The translations under genes were made by a program, and so were the position numbers. The notes under the pieces are model-generated. The model saw only the letters and a program-made list of their open reading frames with translations, did no database searches and had not been told where the DNA came from. From Gemmatimonadota bacterium (GTDB lineage: Bacteria; Gemmatimonadota; Gemmatimonadetes; Gemmatimonadales; GWC2-71-9), in NCBI GenBank assembly GCA_003221085.1, contig QHUD01000184.1, forward strand, positions 1 to 7,728: 7,728 nucleotides of DNA. Reading direction: 5' to 3'. How positions within the stretch are numbered: the first letter of the stretch is position 1; every line of letters begins with the position of its first letter. Below, piece after piece: positions 1 through 7,728 of the stretch.

Positions 1-4
1 CGGG

Positions 5-457
5 ATGCTCGAGGAGCTGAGCGGGATCCTGACGCGCTATCCCACGAAGCAAGCGGCCCTCCTCCCGGCCCTGTGGCTCGTGCAGCGGGCGCGCGGCTGG
101 ATCTCCGACCGCAACATGGCGGAGGTCGCCGAGGTGCTCGGGTTGACGCCGGCGTACGTGAAGGGCGTCGTGACCTTCTACACGATGTATCACCAGCACC
201 CCGTGGGGCGGCACTTCGTGCAGGTGTGCACCACGTCGCCGTGCAATATTTGCGGCGCCGAGGCCGTGACAAAAGCGTTCCTCGACGCTACGGGCGCCAA
301 GGAGCTCGGCGCCACCAGCCCCGACGGCAAGTGGACGGTGATCGAGGTGGAATGCCTCGGAGCCTGCGGGTTCGCGACGCCGGTGCTCGTCAACGATGAC
401 TTCATCGAGTCCGTGACGCCGGAGAAGGTTCCGGAACTGGTGAGGAAATACAAGTGA
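5..457 (+). CDS. nuoE: NADH-quinone oxidoreductase subunit E (24 kDa-type, [2Fe-2S] N1a)
   Basis: Thioredoxin-like [2Fe-2S] subunit of the NADH-oxidising module of complex I; it pairs with NuoF on the cytoplasmic peripheral arm and carries cluster N1a. The 150-residue product shows the expected four ligands, C75-x4-C80 (VCTTSPC) and C117-x3-C121 (ECLGAC). The N-terminal helical part (RYPTKQAALLPALWLVQ, then a TPAYVKGVVTFYTMY block) is typical of the family. Compared with E. coli NuoE, the cysteines sit about 17 residues closer to the N-terminus. Only four bases precede the ATG at 5 and the frame is open to the window edge, so the true start may lie upstream and this may be a 5'-truncated gene. 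The stop TGA is at 455-457. Unlike all later junctions in the operon, it is separated from the next gene by an 82-base gap that holds a repeat. Identity is secure; only the start is uncertain. Confidence 0.95.
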   Translation: MLEELSGILTRYPTKQAALLPALWLVQRARGWISDRNMAEVAEVLGLTPAYVKGVVTFYTMYHQHPVGRHFVQVCTTSPCNICGAEAVTKAFLDATGAKELGATSPDGKWTVIEVECLGACGFATPVLVNDDFIESVTPEKVPELVRKYK

Positions 458-461
458 GGCA

Positions 462-535
462 AATGCTGAATGTAGAATGTCCAATGCTGAATGTTCAATT
501 GGACATTGAGAATTGGACATTCGACATTGGACATT
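462..535. repeat. AT-rich heptamer inverted-repeat array between nuoE and nuoF
   Basis: The stretch divides exactly into five 7-base units of form AATGNNN (AATGCTG, AATGTAG, AATGTCC, AATGCTG, AATGTTC; 462-496), a central AATT (497-500), then five units of the inverse form NNNCATT or NNNAATT (GGACATT, GAGAATT, GGACATT, CGACATT, GGACATT; 501-535). AATGCTGAATGT occurs twice, 21 bases apart (462 and 483). TTGGACATT occurs three times at an exact 14-base period (499, 513, 527). GC content is 27 of 74 bases (36 percent), far below the flanking genes. Repeats giving peptides of the LNVQ/FNIQH type when translated occur dispersed in many environmental bacterial genomes, from memory, so this may be one copy of such a family. 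No coding role is visible beyond possible nuoF start-site effects. Confidence 0.85.
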
Positions 536-536
536 C
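475..536 (+). promoter_or_regulatory. predicted long mRNA hairpin abutting the nuoF start codon
   Basis: Arms 475-500 and 511-536 pair over 26 positions as RNA: 23 Watson-Crick pairs, two G-U pairs (488-523 and 495-516) and one mismatch (487-524), closing a 10-base loop at 501-510. Because the array is built of 7-base units, registers shifted by 7 or 14 bases can also form. The 3' arm ends three bases before the nuoF ATG at 540 and contains the only SD-like triplet (GGA at 529-531). There is no U-run after the stem, so an intrinsic terminator is unlikely. Candidate roles are control of nuoF translation, an RNA-processing or stability element, or a chance landing of a mobile repeat with no function. 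The structure comes from base pairing seen by eye; the function is inference. Confidence 0.5.
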
Positions 537-539
537 CTG

Positions 540-1820
540 ATGGGTTACCCTCACAAACCGCATCCCAAAGAGACCCTCATCCTCTCCAAGCATTTCGGCG
601 AGGCCGACGCACGCACGTACAAGGGCTGGGTGAAGCGGGGCGGTTACGAGATGCTCGCGCAGGCCCTCACGATGGAGCCAGCCAGGGTCACCGACATCGT
701 GAAGGAATCGGGGCTGCGCGGGCGGGGCGGCGCCGGCTTCCCGACGGGGCTCAAGTGGTCCTTCATGCCCAAGGAGAAGAAGAAGCCACACTACCTGTGT
801 GTGAACGCGGACGAGTCCGAGCCGGGAACGTTCAAGGACCGCGAGATCATGCGCTGGACGCCGCACGCGCTGCTCGAAGGCGCCGCCATCGCGGCGCACG
901 CGATCCAGGCCGATGTGGTCTACATCTACATCCGCGGCGAGTTCACCGAGCCCTGGACGGTCATGGAGAGGGCCCTCGCCGAGGCGAGCGCCGCCGGCGT
1001 GTTCGGCGCCATCAAGATCCATCTGCATCGCGGCGCGGGCGCCTACATCTGCGGTGAAGAGACGGCGCTCATGAACTCGATCGAAGGCAAGCGCGGCAAT
1101 CCCCGGATCAAGCCGCCGTTCCCGGCCGCCGCCGGCGTGTTCGGAATGCCGACGACGATCAACAACGTGGAGACGCTCGCCGTGGTGCCGCTGATCCTCA
1201 AGAAGGGAGCGGCCTGGTACAAGGGGATGTCCCTATCATCCCCGAAGAGCACGGGCACCAAGCTCTTCTCCGTGTGCGGTCACGTGCAGAAGCCCGGCAA
1301 TTACGAGGTCACGATGGGCTTCCCGCTCAAGGACCTGCTCTACGACCTGTGCGGCGGGATCCTGCCGGGCCGGACGCTCAAGGCGTGCATCCCGGGGGGC
1401 TCGTCGGTGCCGATCCTGAACCGCGAGGAGACCGAAAGCTGCCTCCTGGATTACGAGGGCGTGGTCGAGAAGGGCTCGATGCTCGGGTCGGGCGGTGTGA
1501 TCGTGTTCGACGACTCGACCGACATGGTCTACCAGATCATGCGGCTCGCCCGCTTCTACGCGCACGAGTCCTGCGCCCAGTGCACCCAGTGTCGCGAAGG
1601 CACCGCGTGGACCACGAAGATCCTCGAGCGCATCCTGGCGGGGCAGGGGAAGACCGCCGACCTGGACCTGCTGCTCGATCTCGCCGAGAACATGACCGGC
1701 AAGACGATCTGCGTGCTGTCGGATTCGTGCGCCGCCCCGGTCGTGTCCGGGATCAAGAAGTTCAAGAAGGAATTCGAAGACTACATCGCAGGTCGACGCA
1801 AGCCCGTCATGGTCGCCTGA
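540..1820 (+). CDS. nuoF: NADH-quinone oxidoreductase subunit F (51 kDa-type, NADH/FMN/[4Fe-4S] N3)
   Basis: NADH dehydrogenase subunit of complex I: it binds NADH and FMN and passes electrons to cluster N3. In the 426-residue product, the FMN-binding glycine-rich segment GRGGAGFPTG is at 61-70, followed by VNADESEPGTFKDR near 89-102. The second glycine-rich signature, GAGAYICGEETAL, is near 165-177. The N3 ligands are C345-x2-C348-x2-C351 (SCAQCTQCREG), with C391 (KTIC) as the fourth. The start is ATG 540 because the conserved N-terminal block (LILSKHFGEADARTYKGWVKRGGYE) begins just downstream and an in-frame TGA lies at 507-509. A TTG at 513 would add nine repeat-encoded residues and is less likely. 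No clear Shine-Dalgarno sequence is free of the upstream hairpin. The stop overlaps the nuoG start by one base (TGATG). Length is normal for the family. Confidence 0.97.
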   Translation: MGYPHKPHPKETLILSKHFGEADARTYKGWVKRGGYEMLAQALTMEPARVTDIVKESGLRGRGGAGFPTGLKWSFMPKEKKKPHYLCVNADESEPGTFKDREIMRWTPHALLEGAAIAAHAIQADVVYIYIRGEFTEPWTVMERALAEASAAGVFGAIKIHLHRGAGAYICGEETALMNSIEGKRGNPRIKPPFPAAAGVFGMPTTINNVETLAVVPLILKKGAAWYKGMSLSSPKSTGTKLFSVCGHVQKPGNYEVTMGFPLKDLLYDLCGGILPGRTLKACIPGGSSVPILNREETESCLLDYEGVVEKGSMLGSGGVIVFDDSTDMVYQIMRLARFYAHESCAQCTQCREGTAWTTKILERILAGQGKTADLDLLLDLAENMTGKTICVLSDSCAAPVVSGIKKFKKEFEDYIAGRRKPVMVA

Positions 1821-2026
1821 TGCCCGACGAGCTCGTCAACCTCACGATCGACGGGGTGCCGGTGAGCGTTCCCAAGGGGATGCTCGTGATCGAGGCCGCC
1901 AAGCAGGCGGGCGTGCTCGTGCCACACTACTGCTACCACCCGGGGTTGCCGGTGGCCGGCCTGTGCCGCATGTGCCTCGTGGAGATCGAGAAGGCGCCGA
2001 AGCTGCAGATCGCCTGTGCCACCCAA
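1820..2026 (+). pseudogene. nuoG: nuoG N-terminal part ([2Fe-2S] N1b domain), cut off by a frame break
   Basis: First part of the large Fe-S subunit NuoG of complex I. From ATG 1820, about 68 residues give a plant-ferredoxin-like [2Fe-2S] domain with the N1b ligands C38-x10-C49-x2-C52-x13-C66 (HYC, LCRMC, IAC). After IACAT (codon ACC at 2021-2023) homology stops abruptly: this frame reads QERSHGGAR and then runs open, without recognisable NuoG sequence, to a TAA at 2873-2875. The continuation of NuoG is found in a different frame from about 2026. Family members have about 20 residues between the CAT and GVLE motifs, containing an EGMVV-like stretch; only 16 bases are present here, so about 44 bases are missing, which also shifts the frame. 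The start is supported by the TGATG overlap with nuoF. Whether the break is real or an assembly error cannot be told from the sequence. The 3' limit given is approximate. Confidence 0.85.
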
Positions 2027-3341
2027 GAGCGGTCGCATGGGGGTGCTCGAGCTGCTGCTCATCAATCATCCGCTCGATTGCCCCATCTGCGACCAGGCGG
2101 GGGAGTGCGAGCTGCAGGATTTCACGTTCCAAGAAGGCCGCCCCGCCACGCGCTACAGCCCCGACTACGCGAAACGCTTCAATCCGGTCGAAGACTTCGG
2201 CCCCGACGTGCTGTACGTCCCGAACCGCTGCATCCTGTGCACGCGCTGCGTCCGATTCATGGAGGACGTGGCGAAGGAGCCGGTGCTCAACGTCTCCGAG
2301 CGGGGCGACCGCGCCTACATCGGGATCCATTCCGAGGGGCGCCTCGACCACCCGTGGGCGGGCAACGTCGTCGATCTCTGCCCGGTCGGCTCGCTGCTCT
2401 CCAAGGACTTCCTGCACAAGGCGCGTGCCTGGGAGCTCGACAAGGCGGCCTCGATCTGCACCGGCTGCTCGCAGGGCTGCAACATCACCCTGGACACGCG
2501 CGAGAACGTCGTGGTGCGCGTGCGTCCCCGGCCGAACCTCGAGGTGAACCGCTATTTCGTCTGCGACCACGGCCGCATGAACTACCGCTGGATGAATCGC
2601 GGGGACCGCATCGAAGCCCCGCTGGTGCGGCGCGATGGCGATCTGCACGCCACCGACTGGGACGAGGCGTTCGCCTTTGTCGCGAGCCTGGTGCGGGGGG
2701 CGGGTGGCAAGGCGGTCGCCCTCGTCTCGCCCAGGGCCTCGACGGAGGCGCTGTTCTTCGCGCGCGAGCTGTTTCGCGGGCAGGAGTGGAGCGGCGCGTT
2801 CCAGGTGGTCATGGGCGAGGAAGCGCCGCTTGCGGGTGTCCCGAACCTCGCGCTCCGCGCCGAGCGAGCACCTAATGCCCGGGGCGCCGAGCTGCTGGGC
2901 TACAGCCGGGACTACGCAGCGGCGCTCGCGGCGGCCGAGACCGCGGCCGTGGTGTTGGTGCTCGACGAGCCGGACATCGCCGTCAACACGGCGGGGGCGC
3001 TCATCTACGTCGGGACCGTGCTCCCCGAGCGCGCCCGCGATGCCCGGGCCGTGTTGCCCATCGCGAACGTCGCCGAAGAGGAAGGCACATTCGTGAACCG
3101 GGACGGCCGCGCGCAGCGCTACTTCCAGGCGAAGTCCGCGCCCGGAATGGCACGGCCCGCGTGGTGGGTGTTCTCCGAGCTGGTCGCGACCCTGGGGGAG
3201 CAAGCAGGCGGGCACGTCGCCACTGCCGCGGAGGCGTTCGACCGACTGGCGGCGTCGGTGGAGGCGTTCCACGGATTGTCCTATACACGGCTCGGGTTTG
3301 CGGGCGCGCCGGTGCCCACCGCGCCAGCCGTGCCGGCATGA
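2016..3341 (+). CDS. nuoG: nuoG main part (His-Cys N5, N4, N7 clusters and short molybdopterin-like domain), frame-shifted from its N-terminus
   Basis: Remainder of NuoG, which relays electrons through the peripheral arm. True homology begins near 2026 (KSGRMGVLELLLINHPLDC); GTG 2016 or ATG 2037 are only formal starts. Numbered from 2016, the ligands are complete: N5 H18-x3-C22-x2-C25-x5-C31; N4 C72-x2-C75-x2-C78-x43-C122; and C148-x2-C151-x3-C155-x27-C183, the pattern of the extra cluster N7 seen in E. coli and Thermus. A shortened molybdopterin-oxidoreductase-like domain follows, with the family signature EEEGTFVNRDGRAQR near 354-368. An intact protein would be roughly 520 residues, much shorter than E. 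coli (about 900) or Thermus (about 780). The tail is Ala/Pro-rich. The stop TGA overlaps the nuoH start as ATGA. The rest of this frame shows no further damage, so the lesion is confined to about 2024-2037. Confidence 0.9.
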   Translation: MPPKSGRMGVLELLLINHPLDCPICDQAGECELQDFTFQEGRPATRYSPDYAKRFNPVEDFGPDVLYVPNRCILCTRCVRFMEDVAKEPVLNVSERGDRAYIGIHSEGRLDHPWAGNVVDLCPVGSLLSKDFLHKARAWELDKAASICTGCSQGCNITLDTRENVVVRVRPRPNLEVNRYFVCDHGRMNYRWMNRGDRIEAPLVRRDGDLHATDWDEAFAFVASLVRGAGGKAVALVSPRASTEALFFARELFRGQEWSGAFQVVMGEEAPLAGVPNLALRAERAPNARGAELLGYSRDYAAALAAAETAAVVLVLDEPDIAVNTAGALIYVGTVLPERARDARAVLPIANVAEEEGTFVNRDGRAQRYFQAKSAPGMARPAWWVFSELVATLGEQAGGHVATAAEAFDRLAASVEAFHGLSYTRLGFAGAPVPTAPAVPA

Positions 3342-4513
3342 CGTTGTTCCTCATCAGCTCGGTCGCGAAGATCCTGGTGGTCTTCACCGTCATCATGGTG
3401 GGCGTGGCGCTCCTCACCCTCGCGGAGCGTCGCATTTGCGCGTGGATGCAGGACCGGCTGGGGCCGAATCGCGTCGGCCCACAGGGCCTGTTGCAGCCCG
3501 CGGCGGATGGGCTCAAGAATTTCCTCAAGGAAGAGACGCTTCCCGCCCGGGCCGACAAGGTGCTCTTCATGCTCGCGCCGGCGATATCCTTCGTCCCGGC
3601 GCTGTTGACGTTCGCCGTGATCCCCTTCGCGGCCCCGCTCCCCACGCCGTGGGGGGATGTGGACATGGTCGTCGCGAATCTGCCGGTCGGCTTTCTCTAC
3701 ATTCTCGCGTTCGGGTCGCTCGGCGTATACGGCATCGTGCTGGCGGGGTGGTCGTCGAACAACAAGTACTCGCTCCTGGGCGGCCTGCGCGCGACCGCCC
3801 AGATGATCTCCTACGAGATCGCGCTCGGCATGAGCACGGTGGCGGTGCTGCTGCTCGGCGGGAACGTGACGCTGACGGACGTGATCGCCAAGCAATCGGA
3901 GTCGTTGTTCACGTGGAATGTGTTCCCGCTGTCCCTGGCGTTCTTCATCTTCATCGTCGCGGCGTTCGCCGAGACCAACCGCCTGCCGTTCGACCTGCCG
4001 GAGGCGGAGGGCGAGCTGATCGCCGGCTACCACACCGAGTACAGCGCGATGAAGTTCTCGATGTTCTACATCGCCGAGTACTCGAACATAGTGACCGCGT
4101 CGGCCCTGATGACGACGCTGTTCTTCGGGGGCTGGGACATCCCGTTCACGACCTGGGACAACGCGCCGCCGTGGACACCGCTCAAGACGGTGCTGACGCT
4201 CGGCGCATTCACCCTGAAGACGAGCTTCTTCCTGTTCCTGTTTATCTGGGTCCGCTGGACGCTGCCCCGCTTCCGCTACGACCAGCTGATGGCGCTCGGC
4301 TGGAAGGTCATGCTGCCGCTCGCGCTCGGGTACGTGACGATCATCGCCACGGCCATCTGGCTCCTGCACGACCAGCTCGGCTGGACGTACGACACCCGGT
4401 TCGCCCTCGCGTTGTTCGGGCTGAACCTGCTGCTGGCCGTCCCGCTGTTCTTCGTGCTCGACCGCGGCCACCTCATCGCCGGCTCGGTGGCGGAAGAAGG
4501 GGGACGGGCCTGA
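3338..4513 (+). CDS. nuoH: NADH-quinone oxidoreductase subunit H (ND1-type membrane subunit)
   Basis: Membrane subunit that joins the peripheral and membrane arms and helps form the quinone chamber. The 391-residue product starts at ATG 3338, overlapping the nuoG stop (ATGA); an upstream extension of the frame lies inside nuoG and lacks family sequence. Recognisable blocks are LAERRICAWMQDRLGPNRVGP (28-48), with LLQPAADGLKNFLKE just after, and the charged quinone-chamber loop AETNRLPFDLPEAEGE (211-226), followed by AGYHTEYSAMKF (229-240). The C-terminal block WVRWTLPRFRYDQLMALGWK is at 304-323. Multiple hydrophobic segments are evident, at about 4-27, 77-96, 116-137, 158-174, 195-211, 250-264, 285-305 and 323-342. 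An additional hydrophobic segment at about 354-375 lies beyond where the E. coli protein (about 325 residues) ends. The stop overlaps the nuoI start (TGATG). Confidence 0.97.
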   Translation: MTLFLISSVAKILVVFTVIMVGVALLTLAERRICAWMQDRLGPNRVGPQGLLQPAADGLKNFLKEETLPARADKVLFMLAPAISFVPALLTFAVIPFAAPLPTPWGDVDMVVANLPVGFLYILAFGSLGVYGIVLAGWSSNNKYSLLGGLRATAQMISYEIALGMSTVAVLLLGGNVTLTDVIAKQSESLFTWNVFPLSLAFFIFIVAAFAETNRLPFDLPEAEGELIAGYHTEYSAMKFSMFYIAEYSNIVTASALMTTLFFGGWDIPFTTWDNAPPWTPLKTVLTLGAFTLKTSFFLFLFIWVRWTLPRFRYDQLMALGWKVMLPLALGYVTIIATAIWLLHDQLGWTYDTRFALALFGLNLLLAVPLFFVLDRGHLIAGSVAEEGGRA

Positions 4514-5019
4514 TGGCGATCGGCGTGAAAGTGATGAAGCGGCCGGGGGCCGAGGTGTCCTACCTGCGCGCCACGCTCAAGGGCATGGCGCTCACGTTGA
4601 GCCACCTGTGGCGCCCCAAGGTCACGATGCAGTATCCGGAGGAGAAGAGCAGCAAGGACTGGACGCTCTCGCCGCGTTGGCGCGGCACGCACCGCATGCT
4701 CACCGACGAGCAGGGCCGCGCCAAGTGCGTCGCGTGCGGCTTGTGCCCCCAGATCTGCCCGGCGAACTGCATCAAGCTCGTGCCCGGGGAGGACGAGCAG
4801 GGCAACCGCTATCCGCTGATCTACGAGATCGACGAGTTCCGCTGCGTGTTCTGCGGCTACTGCCAGGAGGTCTGCCCCGAGGAGGCGATCCACGTGGGCG
4901 TCCACTACGAGAACTCGGAGTACTCGCGCGACCGGTTCGTGTACGACCTCGAGCGGCTGTGCGCGCAGACGCACCCCGTCTCGACGCTGTGGGATCCCTC
5001 CGACCCGAAGGGCGAGTAG
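4513..5019 (+). CDS. nuoI: NADH-quinone oxidoreductase subunit I (TYKY-type, two [4Fe-4S] N6a/N6b)
   Basis: Ferredoxin-like subunit that carries clusters N6a and N6b and hands electrons toward the terminal N2 cluster and quinone. In the 168-residue product two Cys motifs are complete: C72-x2-C75-x2-C78-x3-C82-P (CVACGLCPQICP) and C111-x2-C114-x2-C117-x3-C121-P (CVFCGYCQEVCP). An N-terminal amphipathic stretch (GMALTLSHLWRPKVTMQYPEE, about 24-44) and RWRGTHRM (56-62) are typical of membrane-associated NuoI. The start ATG 4513 is fixed by the TGATG overlap with nuoH and by a purine-rich Shine-Dalgarno-like run (GAAGAAGGGGGA, 4493-4504) at suitable spacing. The stop is TAG at 5017-5019, the only TAG among the operon's visible stops. 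Length is normal for the family. Confidence 0.97.
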   Translation: MAIGVKVMKRPGAEVSYLRATLKGMALTLSHLWRPKVTMQYPEEKSSKDWTLSPRWRGTHRMLTDEQGRAKCVACGLCPQICPANCIKLVPGEDEQGNRYPLIYEIDEFRCVFCGYCQEVCPEEAIHVGVHYENSEYSRDRFVYDLERLCAQTHPVSTLWDPSDPKGE

Positions 5020-5022
5020 GCG

Positions 5023-5543
<521 letters not shown>

Positions 5544-5544
<1 letters not shown>

Positions 5545-5839
5545 TGCTCCTCGGACCGTCCCTCGCGGTGTCGGCCGTGCTGTTCGCCCTGGGTGTCGCC
5601 GGCGTCCTGCTGCGTCGCAACGCCATCGTCATCTTCATGTGCGTCGAGCTGATGCTCAACGCCGTGAACCTGACGTTCGTGGCGCTGGCACAGCAGCTCG
5701 GGGTCGCGGGTCAGATCTTCGTCTTCTTCGTGATGGCCGTGGCCGCGGCCGAGGCCGGCGTCGGACTGGCGATCATCCTGGCCATCTATCGCCACCGGCA
5801 AACGGTCAATCTGCAGAACATCAACCTGCTCAAGGGCTG

Positions 5840-5840
<1 letters not shown>
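5544..5840 (+). CDS. nuoK: NADH-quinone oxidoreductase subunit K (ND4L-type membrane subunit)
   Basis: Small three-helix membrane subunit of the proton-translocating arm, related to MrpC/MnhC of Na+/H+ antiporters. The product is 98 residues with hydrophobic segments at about 4-22, 27-49 and 57-81. The two membrane-buried glutamates essential in E. coli (E36 and E72) are matched by E35 in the FMCVELMLNAVNL motif and E70 in AVAAAEAGVGLAI. The start ATG 5544 overlaps the nuoJ stop (TGATG), with a weak GCGGAAG (5532-5538) upstream. The stop overlaps nuoL in the same TGATG arrangement, so translation is probably coupled across nuoJ-K-L. Length is typical (about 100). Confidence 0.97.

Positions 5841-7728
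<1,888 letters not shown>

Noticed and set aside
190..534. 114-codon minus-strand frame starting in the heptamer array and crossing nuoE
   Set aside because: Its N-terminus is translated repeat (LNVQLNIQHW type) and the rest is antisense of nuoE; no independent evidence for a gene.
462..535. CRISPR array
   Set aside because: Units are 7 bases with no spacers and are arranged in inverted orientation, unlike CRISPR repeats of 23-47 bases with unique spacers.
440..540. Internal promoter in the nuoE-nuoF gap (TAGAAT at 473-478 as a -10 box)
   Set aside because: There is no matching -35 hexamer at proper spacing, and TAGAAT arises from the heptamer repeat itself.
475..545. Intrinsic transcription terminator between nuoE and nuoF
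   Set aside because: The stem is AT-rich and is followed by CCTGATGGGTTACCC rather than a U-run, and the operon must read through into nuoF.
2010..2045. Programmed ribosomal frameshift in nuoG
   Set aside because: No slippery heptamer with downstream structure stands out, and a frameshift would not supply the roughly 15 missing residues.
1842..3272. 476-codon open frame on the minus strand opposite nuoG
   Set aside because: It is a shadow frame of GC-rich coding sequence without recognisable domains; the + strand carries conserved Fe-S ligand motifs throughout.
3298..4512. Long + strand frame overlapping nuoH, upstream of the nuoI start in the same frame
   Set aside because: Arg/Pro/Gly-rich shadow translation of nuoH. 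Only the part from 4513 onward is NuoI.

Overview
This window is a dense, single-strand block of a bacterial complex I (NADH:quinone oxidoreductase, NDH-1) operon, in the order nuoE-nuoF-nuoG-nuoH-nuoI-nuoJ-nuoK-nuoL, all on the + strand. Base composition is strongly GC-rich, with codon third positions nearly all G or C. This suggests a high-GC bacterium, perhaps an environmental lineage such as Gemmatimonadota. That placement is only an impression from protein style and gene order and is not demonstrated here.

Layout: nuoE (5-457, possibly missing its true start) is followed by an 82-base gap holding an AT-rich array of 7-base units arranged as a large inverted repeat (462-535). nuoF starts at 540, directly against this repeat. 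From nuoF onward the genes are packed stop-to-start: TGATG overlaps at nuoF/G, nuoH/I, nuoJ/K and nuoK/L, an ATGA overlap at nuoG/H, and a 3-base gap at nuoI/J. nuoL runs off the right edge without a stop. nuoA-D and nuoM-N, if present, lie outside the window.

Function: NuoE, NuoF and NuoG form the NADH-oxidising peripheral module (FMN plus Fe-S clusters N1a, N3, N1b, N5, N4 and apparently N7). NuoI carries the two ferredoxin-type clusters that pass electrons toward quinone. NuoH is the quinone-site membrane subunit. NuoJ, NuoK and NuoL belong to the proton-pumping membrane arm. The expected ligand and proton-channel residues can be read in all of these.

Two things are out of the ordinary. 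First, nuoG is interrupted: its N-terminal [2Fe-2S] domain is in one frame and the rest in another, and about 44 bases expected from the family are missing around 2024-2037. This is either a real lesion or an assembly error. Second, the heptamer inverted repeat before nuoF could fold into a hairpin of about 26 bp ending 3 bases before the nuoF start codon, so it covers the whole region where a ribosome binding site should be. No clearly novel multi-gene system is visible; the rest is an ordinary complex I operon.
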